Notes: generated by a model from the sequence alone, not told the origin. 64,000 bases of DNA from G965202665 sp965243835 (GCA_965243835.1 OZ251578.1:2418001-2482000); one strand, 5' to 3'. Shown: positions 1 to 8,851, counted from the stretch's first letter. Made by a program: numbers and translations.

Positions 1-498
1 GTTCTACTAGAATTTTTAACCTCAGATCCTGATACCACAGTAGAAACCCCAGTTTCTGCCAATGAAAACAGTATAACTACCACTTCCATCCCACAGACCC
101 CAACGTCTGTAGCTAGCCTTGAAACCTCGGAGTCAGAACAACCTTTAGCAATCTATCGCGATCCAGGAATGATCGAATGGATACGACTAACTAATGAAAA
201 AGCCGGTAACGGAACGGAGTGGGCGACGGCACTCCGCACAGTGTCTGCTCCTGAAATAGAAGCGGCTACCAAGGCCGGAGATGGCTTACCAGAAGAAGCA
301 CAACAATTTTCCGACGCCCTTTTTGATCTCGTTGATGAATACATAGAAAGCGGTAAAACAGACTCACCAGAGCACTACAGACTACCAGGATTTGCCGGTT
401 TTTATGAAGTCGCCAAATACGCTCCGGATTGCCAGCGTTTGCATCCTAACATATTTAAGGCCGAGGCCACCGTTGATGAATACATGGAAAACAACTAA
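1..498 (+). CDS. Thr-rich lipoprotein paralogue, 5' part outside window
   Basis: The reading frame is open from base 1, so this is the 3' end of a longer gene. The visible 165 residues hold a Ser/Thr-rich linker and then a conserved module with the landmarks GMIEWIRLT, GTEW, SAPEIEAATKAGDGLP, FSDALFDLVDEYIESG and a final KYAPDCQRLHPN with a conserved Cys. It is a paralogue of the next four genes; its last residues (AEATVDEYMENN) match those of the gene ending at 2619, not those of its immediate neighbour, which shows that a two-gene unit was duplicated. The stop is one base from the next ATG, so they are probably cotranscribed. I recognise no named family and propose no function beyond an envelope-attached protein, inferred from the signal peptides of its paralogues. 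Confidence 0.8.
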   Translation, partial: VLLEFLTSDPDTTVETPVSANENSITTTSIPQTPTSVASLETSESEQPLAIYRDPGMIEWIRLTNEKAGNGTEWATALRTVSAPEIEAATKAGDGLPEEAQQFSDALFDLVDEYIESGKTDSPEHYRLPGFAGFYEVAKYAPDCQRLHPNIFKAEATVDEYMENN

Positions 499-499
499 G

Positions 500-1540
500 A
501 TGCGACAGACTTTCACATTGTTCCTTCTGATAGTATCGGTTTCTGCTACTGGTTGCTCTGTAGAGTATGTGGGAGCCGAGACATCGATTGACGGCGAAAC
601 CACAGTTCCTACCTCCGTAGTTTCTACTACAGTAGCAACAACTACAACTAGGAGCGGTGTACCTACGACATTGAGAATACCGACTGCTTCCCTCGTCTCT
701 ACTACAGCAGTCACAACTACCAGTACAACTACGGTTACTACGACCTCCGCTGAAAAAGCCTTGAGTCCAGCTTGGATCGAGGCTAGGCAGTTAGATAGTA
801 TATTGAATATCGAAGCTATAGATGATGAACATTATCAACAGATAACGGCAACCTATCTGCGGAGCGAGAAGGATTATTGGTGGAATAACCCTAATAAGTT
901 ATCGACGCCCGTTGGTGCTTTATGCTGGGCTACCCACGAACTATCCCGCTCCGGACTTCTAGCATACCTCCGAGTTTCAATAGATGAACAATACAATGAA
1001 ATAGCTAATCATCTTGGTCTGGTTATTGAAAATAGCGACCAAGCACCAGACCAAGCACCAGCTGATGTTCTACTAGACTATTTGACCTCAGACCTTGACA
1101 CCACAGTAGAAACCCCAGTTTTAGCAAACGAAAACAGTATAACCACCGCTTCCACCCTACAAATCTCAACATCTACAGAGAGCCTTGAAGTCTCGGAGTC
1201 AGAACAACTTTTAGCACTCTATCGCCATCCGGGAATGATTGAGTGGATACGACTAACTGATGAAGGTGCCGGTGACGGAACAGAGTGGGCGACGGCGTTC
1301 CGCACAGTGTCTGCTCCTGAAATAGAAGCGGCTACCAAGGCCGGAGATGGTTTACCGGCAGAAGCCCAAGAATTTTCCGACGCCCTTTTTGATCTCGTTG
1401 ATGAATACATAGAAAGCGGTAAAACAGACTCGCCGGAGCACTACAGACTACCAGGATTTGCCGGTTTTTATGAAGTCGCCAAATACGCCCCGGACTGCCA
1501 ACGCTTGCACCCTAACATATTTCAAGCTGGCGTTTCTTAG
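500..1540 (+). CDS. Thr-rich lipoprotein paralogue, unknown function
   Basis: The 346-residue protein starts with a short signal peptide (MRQTFTLFLLIVSVSATGC), whose Cys fits a lipobox, so it is probably lipid-anchored outside the membrane. I chose the ATG at 500 because an upstream in-frame start at 392 would add a non-signal sequence overlapping the previous gene. After a Thr/Val/Ser-rich linker come two conserved parts: an N-terminal part (LSPAWIEA, DYWWNNPNKLSTPVGALCWATHELSRSG) and a C-terminal part (EWIRLTDEGAGDGTEW, APEIEAATKAGDGLP, DCQRLHPN). One Cys lies in each part and could form a disulfide. Base composition is lower in GC than most of the window. It is nearly a copy of the gene at 2621. 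I do not recognise the family. Confidence 0.85.
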   Translation: MRQTFTLFLLIVSVSATGCSVEYVGAETSIDGETTVPTSVVSTTVATTTTRSGVPTTLRIPTASLVSTTAVTTTSTTTVTTTSAEKALSPAWIEARQLDSILNIEAIDDEHYQQITATYLRSEKDYWWNNPNKLSTPVGALCWATHELSRSGLLAYLRVSIDEQYNEIANHLGLVIENSDQAPDQAPADVLLDYLTSDLDTTVETPVLANENSITTASTLQISTSTESLEVSESEQLLALYRHPGMIEWIRLTDEGAGDGTEWATAFRTVSAPEIEAATKAGDGLPAEAQEFSDALFDLVDEYIESGKTDSPEHYRLPGFAGFYEVAKYAPDCQRLHPNIFQAGVS

Positions 1541-1554
1541 GTAAAGTGTTTTGG

Positions 1555-2619
1555 ATGAATAAAATGTCAACTAAGATTTTCACCTTGTTGCTTCTTATAG
1601 TGTTAGTTTCTGCTAGTGGTTGCTCTGTAGAGTATGTGGGAGCCGAGACATCGATTGACGGCGAAACCACAGTTCCTACCTCCGTAGTTTCTACTACAGT
1701 AGCAACAACTACAACTAGGAGCGGTGTACCTACGACATTGAGAATACCGACTGCTTCCCTCGTCTCTACTACAGCAGTCACAACTACCAGTACAACTACG
1801 GTTACTACGACCTCCGCTGAAAAAGCCTTGAGTCCGGCCTGGATCGAAGCTGGGCAACTAGATAGTATATTGAGTACCTACGCTGTCGATATTGAACATT
1901 ATCAGCAAATAACGGCCAACTATCTGCGAAGCCAAAAGGATTATTGGTGGAATAATCCTAACCAGTTATCGACACCCGTTGGTGCCTTATGCTGGGCTAC
2001 CCACGAACTATCACGCTCCGGACTTCTAGTATACCTCCGGGTTATAATGGATGAATACTACAATGAAATCGCTAACCAACTTGGACTAGTAATCGAAAAT
2101 AGCGACCAGGCACCAGCTGATGCTCTACTAGACTTTTTGACCTCGGATCCCGATACTACAATAGAAGCCCCTGTTTCAGCCAACGAAAACATCATAACTA
2201 CCACTTCCATCCCACAGACACCAACGTCTACAGAGAATCTTGAAGTCTCGGAGTCAGAACAACTTTTAGCAATCTATCGTCACCCAGGAATGATTGAGTG
2301 GATACGGTTAACTAATGAGGAAGCTGGTGATGGAACCGAGTGGATGACCGCTCTCCGCGCGGTGTCTGCTCCTGAAATAGAAGCGGCCACCAAAGCCGGA
2401 GATGGTTTACCGGCAGAAGCCCAACTATTTTCCGATGCCCTTTTTGATCTCGTTGATGAATACATAGAAAGCGGTAAAACAGACTCACCGGAGCACTACA
2501 GACTACCAGGATTTGCCGGTTTTTATGAAGTCGCCAAATACGCTCCGGATTGCCAGCGTTTGCATCCTAACACATTTAAGGCCGAGGCCACCGTTGATGA
2601 ATACATGGAAAACAACTAA
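1555..2619 (+). CDS. Thr-rich lipoprotein paralogue, unknown function
   Basis: This 354-residue paralogue has a signal peptide ending LIVLVSASGC, a good lipobox. Three in-frame starts exist (GTG 1546, ATG 1555, ATG 1564); I prefer 1555 because AGGTAAAG lies 8 bases upstream. The Thr-rich linker is almost identical at DNA level to those of the neighbours, whereas the modules on both sides differ at many positions. The C-terminus AEATVDEYMENN matches the truncated gene at the window start. The next gene's ATG follows the stop after one base. Function unknown; conserved Trp, Cys and acidic residues suggest a folded extracellular domain. Confidence 0.82.
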   Translation: MNKMSTKIFTLLLLIVLVSASGCSVEYVGAETSIDGETTVPTSVVSTTVATTTTRSGVPTTLRIPTASLVSTTAVTTTSTTTVTTTSAEKALSPAWIEAGQLDSILSTYAVDIEHYQQITANYLRSQKDYWWNNPNQLSTPVGALCWATHELSRSGLLVYLRVIMDEYYNEIANQLGLVIENSDQAPADALLDFLTSDPDTTIEAPVSANENIITTTSIPQTPTSTENLEVSESEQLLAIYRHPGMIEWIRLTNEEAGDGTEWMTALRAVSAPEIEAATKAGDGLPAEAQLFSDALFDLVDEYIESGKTDSPEHYRLPGFAGFYEVAKYAPDCQRLHPNTFKAEATVDEYMENN

Positions 2620-2620
2620 G

Positions 2621-3649
2621 ATGCGACAGACTTTCACATTGTTCCTTCTGATAGTATCGGTTTCTGCTACTGGTTGCTCTGTAGAGTATGTGGGAGCCGA
2701 GACATCGGTTGACGGCGAAACCACAGTTCCTACCTCCGTAGTTTCTACTACAGTAGCAACAACTACAACTAGGAGCGGTGTACCTACGACATTGAGAATA
2801 CCGACTGCTTCCCTCGTCTCTACTACAGCAGTCACAACTACCAGTACAACTACGGTTACTACAACCTCCGATGAAAAAACCTTAAGTCCGGCTTGGATCG
2901 AGGCTAGGCAACTAGATAATTTATTTAATACTTACACTACAGATGCTGAAGAGTATCGACAAATAACGGCAACCTATCTGCGAAGCAAAAAGGAGTATTG
3001 GTGGAATAATCCTAATCAATTGTCAACGCCCGTTGGTACCCTATGCTGGGCTACCCATGAACTATCACGCTCCGGAGTTTTAGTATATCTCCGAGTTATA
3101 ATGGATGAACAATACAATGAAATCGCTAATCAACTTGGCCTAGTTATCGAAAATAGCGACCAGGCACCGGTTGATGTCCTACTAGACTTTTTAACCTCAG
3201 ACCCTGATACCACAGTAGAAACCCCGGTTTCAGCCAATGAAAATGTTATAATAACCACTTCCATCCCACAGGCCCCAACGTCTACAGAGAATCTTGAACC
3301 CTCGGAGTCAGAACAACTTTTAGCAATCTATCGCCATCCGGGAATGATTGAGTGGATACGACTAACTGATGAAGGTGCCGGTGACGGAACAGAGTGGGCT
3401 ACGGCGCTCCGCACAGTGTCTGCTCCTGAAATAGAAGCGGCCACCAAAACCGGAGACGGCTTACCGGCAGAAGCCCAACAATTTTCCGACGCCCTTTTCG
3501 ATCTCGTTGATGAATACATAGACAGCGGTAAAACAGACTCGCCGGAGCACTACAGACTACCAGGATTTGCCGGTTTTTATGAAGTCGCCAAATACGCCCC
3601 GGACTGCCAACGCTTGCACCCTAACATATTTCAAGCTGGCGTTTCTTAG
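2621..3649 (+). CDS. Thr-rich lipoprotein paralogue, unknown function
   Basis: The 342-residue product begins with the same signal peptide as the gene at 500 (MRQTFTLFLLIVSVSATGC) and ends with the same FQAGVS tail, so it is the second copy of that gene, 2121 bp downstream. It differs by a short deletion in the region after IENSDQAP and by scattered substitutions, so the duplication is not brand new. The linker block stays near-identical to the other copies. ATG 2621 is chosen over the upstream in-frame 2513 because only the former begins a signal peptide. No family recognised. Confidence 0.85.
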   Translation: MRQTFTLFLLIVSVSATGCSVEYVGAETSVDGETTVPTSVVSTTVATTTTRSGVPTTLRIPTASLVSTTAVTTTSTTTVTTTSDEKTLSPAWIEARQLDNLFNTYTTDAEEYRQITATYLRSKKEYWWNNPNQLSTPVGTLCWATHELSRSGVLVYLRVIMDEQYNEIANQLGLVIENSDQAPVDVLLDFLTSDPDTTVETPVSANENVIITTSIPQAPTSTENLEPSESEQLLAIYRHPGMIEWIRLTDEGAGDGTEWATALRTVSAPEIEAATKTGDGLPAEAQQFSDALFDLVDEYIDSGKTDSPEHYRLPGFAGFYEVAKYAPDCQRLHPNIFQAGVS

Positions 3650-3658
3650 GAAAATACA

Positions 3659-5416
3659 ATGAAATCATTAATGCTTACCAACAGATTACAGATATTATCA
3701 GGGATGCTGACTATCATTGTTAGCGTAGCTTGCTCCTCAACGGTCGATTACCCCGCTGGGGTCTCAGATGTCTCAGAGAACTCCGTCCAACCGCCAACTG
3801 GCAGTGAGTACGTAACTAGCAACGTGGAGACCGAGACACCGGTTGATGACGGAAGTAGCACTCCTACCTCCGTCGTTACCACTACGACAATAACGACTAC
3901 CAGCGACACTGCCGCTACAATCGCCGTAGACAAACCCTTGAGTCCGGCTTGGGTCGAGGCTAGGCAGTTAGTTAGTATGTCCAATATCAATGCCACAGAT
4001 GATGAATACGCCGACTATCTGCAAAAAGATAATGATTATTGGTCAAACAACCCTAATTCGTTATCATCACCGGTTGGTGCCTTATGCTGGGCTTTCCACG
4101 AACTATCACGCTCCGAATATTTGACGATTGGACGATCTGCTTTGGATGAAGAATCCAGATTTATGGCTAATCTAATTGGTCTGGTTATTGAAGATGACAG
4201 GGATCCGACTGATGTTCTATTAGAGTTTTTGGTCTTGGATCTTGATACTATAGCGGAAACAAGATCAGTGGAAGGGTTAAGCTTAGAGTCAGCGCAAGCG
4301 TTAGCGTTGTATCGCACTCCCTGGTGGCTAAACTGGATACGCCAACGTAATGAAGGAGCTGGCGACGGGACTGAGTGGATGATAGCGTTGCATGCTGTAG
4401 CCGCTCCTGAAATAGAAGCGGCTACCAAAGCCGGAGGTGGCTTACCGACAGGAGCTCAACAATTTTCAGATGTCTTTTTTGATGCCGTTGCTGAAAACTT
4501 GGAGAGCGGTAAAACAGACCCGGAAGACTTTCACGAATCGGAGTTGAGGGATCCCGCTGGGCTACCGGGGTATGATAATTTTATCGAAGTTGTCAAATAC
4601 GCTCCGGAGTGTCAGCGTATGTATGGCTTATCTTGGCAAGACCGGCCTATCGAGGAACCGGCGCCTGATGTTGAACCTGCCGACGCTACTAATTCTACCA
4701 CCCAGACTACACTCGCTTATGAGGGATTGGAACCAAGTCCGGCTTGGATTGAACAACAAGAATGGTCCAACATCACTCAATTTGATGGCAGTGATGAGCA
4801 TCTGGACTATTTTTTAGTTAATCCAAATAAACTATCCACTCCTATGGGGGCATTATGTTGGGCCCATCTTGAGACGGAACAGGCTATAATAAGATATCTT
4901 GCTCGCGAAACTATTGATAATGAGATGATCCTACCTTATATTGAAAGTTTGGGATTGACAACCGAACAAATCGGTACCGGGGCGCAGGCTACCGAAGTTC
5001 TTCGTCAGTTGCTCGGAAGTCAAGACAGCAGTGACAAGAACAGCTCGGCGTCGGTTAAAATTTCGGAAGAAGATCTAACCATTTCACAAGAGGAACTTTC
5101 TCGCCTAAAAGACGATTGGCGCAGTACTGTTGAACCGTTAGATAAAATAGGAGGCGACGAGACGGAATGGCTAGATATGCTCCGAGAAGTCGCCAAACCG
5201 GAAGTTGAGGCGGCTACACGGACGCGAGAAGGCTTGTACGCACCGGCCCGAGAATTCGCCGATGCCCTATTTAAGGCGGTCGGTGAATATCTGGACGGCA
5301 CCAGGGATGATTTACTGGATGAAGGCGGACTAAGCAGTGAACTGCCTAATTGGAGCGGTTTTGTTCAGATAGCCAGCTTGTCCCAAGATTGCCAACGAGC
5401 TTGGCTAGATTGGTAA
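3659..5416 (+). CDS. Double-module Thr-rich lipoprotein, unknown function
   Basis: This 585-residue protein ends the array and contains the conserved module twice. It has a signal peptide with lipobox SVAC near residue 25, a Thr-rich linker, a first module (about residues 100-320: LSPAWVEARQL, NSLSSPVGALCWAFHELSRS, GTEWMIALHAVAAPEIEAAT, APECQRMYG), a second Pro/Thr linker, and a second module (about 355-585: PSPAWIEQQEW, NKLSTPMGALCWAHLE, ETEWLDMLREVAKPEVEAAT, SQDCQRAWLDW). Each module keeps one Cys after GAL and one near its end. AGGAAAA precedes the ATG. The gene is convergent with the RM gene; only 7 bases separate the stops. The second module is much more divergent, so the internal duplication is older than the array duplication. 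Confidence 0.85.
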   Translation: MKSLMLTNRLQILSGMLTIIVSVACSSTVDYPAGVSDVSENSVQPPTGSEYVTSNVETETPVDDGSSTPTSVVTTTTITTTSDTAATIAVDKPLSPAWVEARQLVSMSNINATDDEYADYLQKDNDYWSNNPNSLSSPVGALCWAFHELSRSEYLTIGRSALDEESRFMANLIGLVIEDDRDPTDVLLEFLVLDLDTIAETRSVEGLSLESAQALALYRTPWWLNWIRQRNEGAGDGTEWMIALHAVAAPEIEAATKAGGGLPTGAQQFSDVFFDAVAENLESGKTDPEDFHESELRDPAGLPGYDNFIEVVKYAPECQRMYGLSWQDRPIEEPAPDVEPADATNSTTQTTLAYEGLEPSPAWIEQQEWSNITQFDGSDEHLDYFLVNPNKLSTPMGALCWAHLETEQAIIRYLARETIDNEMILPYIESLGLTTEQIGTGAQATEVLRQLLGSQDSSDKNSSASVKISEEDLTISQEELSRLKDDWRSTVEPLDKIGGDETEWLDMLREVAKPEVEAATRTREGLYAPAREFADALFKAVGEYLDGTRDDLLDEGGLSSELPNWSGFVQIASLSQDCQRAWLDW

Positions 5417-5423
5417 GCAGAAC

Positions 5424-8093
5424 CTATTTTTGAGCGGGCTGGCCGGTAACGGACGGTTCGGCAGCGAGGGCGAAACGAACTTTCCGTACCTCCTCCTGAT
5501 CCCAATCCATAACCAAACAAATCGTCTCGTCGAGCGAGGCCCGAACCAAGTCATTTTCCTGGTCGCGCAACCGCAACAGAGGACGATCGGCCACCCGATT
5601 ATAATGATCCGCCAAAGCCGACACCTGCCGGTCATCAAATTGAGGAACCGGTATCCGTCGCATATTATCCAACGGCATCTGTGGACGAGCTAAAAGTTTG
5701 GGTTTTGACACCCAAATCTGAGCTAGTATACCGATAGTGGAATTCAAGTAAATACACATTGCTTTCTCCCACATTTCCGAGTTGTTCCTGTTATCTTGGG
5801 AACGGACGGGCACCCACCCTGCACCAAGCACCTTCTCGTCTGTTCTGGTAGCGAATGTTCTAGCTGTAGATATACGAAATGGGGTTGGTAGCAACAATCT
5901 TCCTCGTTGACTCCAGTAATGATCAGCCAAATTTCCCTTATTCGCTTTCCGTAGTAATGAACAGTCGGGTTGTGTCCGAATAGTTTGTTTAGGAAGAATG
6001 CCGTTTTTGAGTTTATCTTGATTATTAAACCACAAACCAAATCTACCCTTTTCGTCGGCATCAGCGATATCCCCTCTTTTATAGGTATCATGTATTCCTC
6101 TTCCGGAGGGACCTACGTCAGCTATCTTTGCTAGTGGTAACATGGTCAAAGTATTAGCAAAAAACCATTCTGCTATTTTGGAAGATAGGTAAGGAGATAG
6201 AAAACACACTGCGGACCAATCACCCTTAAGTAGACGATCCCGTGGGCAATTAGTTTCCTTGCTATTGGATATCCTACCTTCCCTAATCTCGTCAGCTAGT
6301 AATACTGCCTCTGCTGGAGTAGCGGGGTTTTTGATTAGATTGATAAACCGAGTTGGCTGATCGTGATTGTTATCGTTCAGGCGACGAAAAATAAATAGAG
6401 ATTCGTTGCTGTTGGTGTTTTCGGAAAAGAAAATGCGGCCCGGGTCATGGCTAGTAATTACAATTTCCAGATGAAAGGTCCGCAATAACTTGTCCCATAC
6501 TTTTTGGGCAGATGGGGCACCACAGGAGGCAGTTGGGTATACTATAGCGATGGTCCCTTTTTTTTCATCACATAGTTTTTCAGCCAAACATAAGAACATT
6601 CCACCAGAATGTGACCCTACTGCCGGTTCATGTTTGAAAAGCATTCGTTCCCGCTCTCTCACAACCTTTTCCGCGTCGCCCAACTGGTCGTGGCGGAGAG
6701 AATCGCGAGTAAAAGGAGGATTCATTATCACCAAATCTCGCGGAACAGCGTGTGCAATGTCCTCCTCACCGGTATCAACCTGCCCGGAGCGGGGCCATCC
6801 AGCAATCTGAACCTGTCCATCCATCAACTCTAAAGAACCGGTTCTTGGCATTTGCTCGCCGGTTGTAGGGTGTGTAACTACTCCTAGATTGAAACGGTGG
6901 ATATTCAATTTTTTGAAGGACACATCGGGTGCCATTAGGCCGAGAGCGACAGCCGCCATATGGGTGGCGGCAATATCTACATCATATCCGTGTAACACAT
7001 TTTCTATAAGATGTCGACCTGTTACTTTGCCACGCTGTCCTGTTACGTGACGAATTCGATCAGCAGCGGCCGCTAACAGTGTTCCCGTGCCGCACGACGG
7101 ATCTACGATTGTATAATCCAAATGCTCATCTATATCTTTCTCTCGTATTGCCAAGCTCGCTAATAATGATGCGGCGGCAGTTGATGTGTAATAAGCACCC
7201 GTATGTCTGGCTTCATCCAATATCCAATGGAATACCCTCCCCAATAAATCCATCTGCCCGCTGGTCAACACCCGAGATGCACTTAGGGAAGCGTAACCAC
7301 AACCGCGTACAAACCGAGTCAACGCTACGTCCTGTAATTGGGGAGCGCCCAATACTGCTACTGCTGTTTCAAATACGGGCGTATAGTCAACTGAGAGTAT
7401 AATATCCCAAGCAACCTGCAGTTCACCCACCGGATCAGTATGTTTGAGACAAGCACCAAGCGTTGGGAAAGGCCATCGTCCATTGTAAGGATCACCAGAA
7501 CGGGAATCCTCTTCAGGTTGGTGCAACCCGGCTCCATCTAGACGCGCATGAAACAAACACGCTGATGCCACAAGCAGAGCGGCCCGTAGGGCGGGTTGTC
7601 CACTTCCCAAAGGTATTCCGGCAACTGCGGTGATGTCCGCAATCTGTTCTTTAACCAGGTTATCGGAGGCTACCTTGAGGCGTCGCCTAAAAGAGACAGC
7701 AGTTTTGTCTATGTCGACAGCCTCTTCCCTAAGGTTCCGAATAACCTCCGCCAGATCGCGCGGGGTGGTTGCCGACCACTCCGCCCCAACCGGAGCCGCC
7801 CAAATGCGAGTATCACTTTTCAAGTAATCAGCGTCGGCAAGGTCCGGGTAGCAAACAGCCACCGCCGCATCCGCCAAACCCTGCTCTAGGCGCGCAACTG
7901 CCTCGGAGGTAGATTTCTTCTTGCTAGCAGGTCCTATCTCACCCTCCACCGCCACTCGCAAACCGCCTTCATCCACCAAAATGTCGACGCGTCGACCGCC
8001 GGGTCTCATCTTCTCCGCCTTGGCTGATAATCCCTCCGCCTTTAATAAGTCGGCAAGGCGACGGTTGATGTTTTGCTCATACTCGTATGCCAC
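5424..8093 (-). CDS. N6-adenine DNA methyltransferase, type IIG-like restriction-modification protein
   Basis: The 889-residue protein carries the signature of an N6-adenine methylase: GAYYTS at 299-304, SAM-binding motif DPSCGTGT at 331-338 and catalytic NPPF at 458-461. The length, an N-terminal nuclease-like region and a long C-terminal half that would serve as target recognition fit a single-chain type IIG (Eco57I-like) enzyme that modifies, and perhaps cuts, DNA. The N-terminus (GRRVDILV, VAVEGEIG) resembles a PD-(D/E)XK nuclease core with D37 and E50, but residue 52 is Glu rather than the expected Lys, so cleavage is uncertain. The start is a GTG at 8093 with GGGAGGA 5 bases upstream. 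No separate specificity or nuclease gene is adjacent. Composition is lower in GC than the core genome, suggesting transfer. Confidence 0.85.
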   Translation of the reverse strand: MAYEYEQNINRRLADLLKAEGLSAKAEKMRPGGRRVDILVDEGGLRVAVEGEIGPASKKKSTSEAVARLEQGLADAAVAVCYPDLADADYLKSDTRIWAAPVGAEWSATTPRDLAEVIRNLREEAVDIDKTAVSFRRRLKVASDNLVKEQIADITAVAGIPLGSGQPALRAALLVASACLFHARLDGAGLHQPEEDSRSGDPYNGRWPFPTLGACLKHTDPVGELQVAWDIILSVDYTPVFETAVAVLGAPQLQDVALTRFVRGCGYASLSASRVLTSGQMDLLGRVFHWILDEARHTGAYYTSTAAASLLASLAIREKDIDEHLDYTIVDPSCGTGTLLAAAADRIRHVTGQRGKVTGRHLIENVLHGYDVDIAATHMAAVALGLMAPDVSFKKLNIHRFNLGVVTHPTTGEQMPRTGSLELMDGQVQIAGWPRSGQVDTGEEDIAHAVPRDLVIMNPPFTRDSLRHDQLGDAEKVVRERERMLFKHEPAVGSHSGGMFLCLAEKLCDEKKGTIAIVYPTASCGAPSAQKVWDKLLRTFHLEIVITSHDPGRIFFSENTNSNESLFIFRRLNDNNHDQPTRFINLIKNPATPAEAVLLADEIREGRISNSKETNCPRDRLLKGDWSAVCFLSPYLSSKIAEWFFANTLTMLPLAKIADVGPSGRGIHDTYKRGDIADADEKGRFGLWFNNQDKLKNGILPKQTIRTQPDCSLLRKANKGNLADHYWSQRGRLLLPTPFRISTARTFATRTDEKVLGAGWVPVRSQDNRNNSEMWEKAMCIYLNSTIGILAQIWVSKPKLLARPQMPLDNMRRIPVPQFDDRQVSALADHYNRVADRPLLRLRDQENDLVRASLDETICLVMDWDQEEVRKVRFALAAEPSVTGQPAQK

Positions 8094-8133
8094 GAGGTTC
8101 CTCCCAGTGCGTTTTTCGCTAACCGTTCAAAAA

Positions 8134-8160
8134 ACGCTACCCCCCCCCCCGTTTTGTCAA
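8134..8160 (-). promoter_or_regulatory. RM promoter with 11-bp G tract in the spacer
   Basis: On the minus strand a perfect TTGACA (8155-8160) is followed by AAAC plus eleven G (8140-8150) and then TAGCGT (8134-8139), a TANNNT -10 box. The present spacer is 15 bp, shorter than the 16-18 bp optimum. The predicted start of transcription is about 35 bases upstream of the GTG at 8093. Slippage in the G tract would change the spacer length and so promoter strength. Boxes and tract are seen; promoter activity is inferred. Confidence 0.6.
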
Positions 8161-8300
8161 ATTGGGCACCCACATGGCGGGGCCGTCGGCTCTTAATTAA
8201 TGCGCCGCACCGTCGCCCCAAACCGCTGTCTCGCGCCGGTACCGTCTTATGGGATGTCTAACCTGGGAGCGCCAAACCGGCAGAGGCAAAGGCGGTTGCC

Positions 8301-8552
8301 ATGCAGTACGACTACATCCTTGATCGGGGGGAAACTTCTTGGGGTGGGCGGGTACCGGCCGTACCCGGGGCCTACGCGGTGGGCGCAACCCGGGAGGAGA
8401 CCGAGCGTCTGCTCGGCGAGGCGGTGGAATGCGTCGTTGATATTATGCGAGAACGCGGACAGCCCCCGCCCCCGCCGGCCCCTATGCGGGCGAACTCCCG
8501 CCCGGCAACCTCTTGGTGCGCGGCGAACAACCCACGCCAGCCAGCTAAGTAG
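8301..8552 (+). CDS. HicB-like protein, orphan antitoxin-type
   Basis: The 83-residue product follows the HicB/UPF0150 pattern: a hydrophobic Tyr-rich first strand (MQYDYILDRG), a W-G-G turn, VPAVPGAYAVGATREETERLLGEAVE, and an amphipathic helix ending in a Pro-rich tail. HicB proteins bind and inhibit the HicA mRNA-interferase; many orphans exist. No HicA-like small ORF lies on either side. AAAGGCGG lies a few bases before the ATG. The Pro-rich, low-complexity C-terminus (PPPPPAP onward) is unlike the DNA-binding tail of full HicB, so this may be a solitary domain. Confidence 0.65.
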   Translation: MQYDYILDRGETSWGGRVPAVPGAYAVGATREETERLLGEAVECVVDIMRERGQPPPPPAPMRANSRPATSWCAANNPRQPAK

Positions 8553-8572
8553 AGCCGGTCCGCCCGCTCCGG

Positions 8573-8851
8573 TTAATCTTTGACTACGAACAGGCCTCGG
8601 CCGAGACGCATATCCAAACGCTCCCCGGGTTGCAAATCCTGAGCCGCATGGTCAAGGATTTCCTCGACGATCTTGGCTTGATCAGGATCGTCGCCGCGTT
8701 CCAACAGCTCGGCCTGCTCTAGTTCGTAAGCGTCGTCCTCCAGCCATTCGGCGACCTCCTGCGGAAGATCCGCCGGAGCTCCCTCCAAGACAGAGTACGT
8801 AGGAACAATTTCTCCGCTGTGATCTGAAAACGGCTCTCTGTCGGGCGGCAT
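8573..8851 (-). CDS. Small acidic hypothetical protein
   Basis: A 92-residue ORF rich in Asp and Glu (for example EVAEWLEDDAYELEQAELLE) with no family I recognise. It begins with an ATG at 8851 but has no clear ribosome binding site. It lies 17 bases downstream of the GntR regulator gene on the same strand, so it could be the last gene of that transcript. The base composition and lack of strong competitors in other frames make it a plausible small gene, not a proven one. Confidence 0.4.
   Translation of the reverse strand: MPPDREPFSDHSGEIVPTYSVLEGAPADLPQEVAEWLEDDAYELEQAELLERGDDPDQAKIVEEILDHAAQDLQPGERLDMRLGRGLFVVKD

Larger units (their letters stand above)
1..3649 (+). repeat. Tandem duplication with 2121-bp period
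   Basis: Gene starts at 500 and 2621, and stops at 498 and 2619, are both exactly 2121 bases apart, and the flanking sequences (for example 478-595 against 2599-2716) are nearly identical. The repeated unit holds two genes: one ending QAGVS and one ending VDEYMENN. Inside the unit, a block of about 200 bp coding for the Thr-rich linker (551-768, 1619-1836, 2672-2862) is almost identical in three genes, more so than their flanks, which points to gene conversion or very recent copying. Confidence 0.85.

Noticed and set aside
8107..8300. tRNA or other RNA gene between the RM gene and the HicB gene
   Set aside because: No acceptor-stem/T-arm combination was found; the stretch is explained by the divergent promoters.
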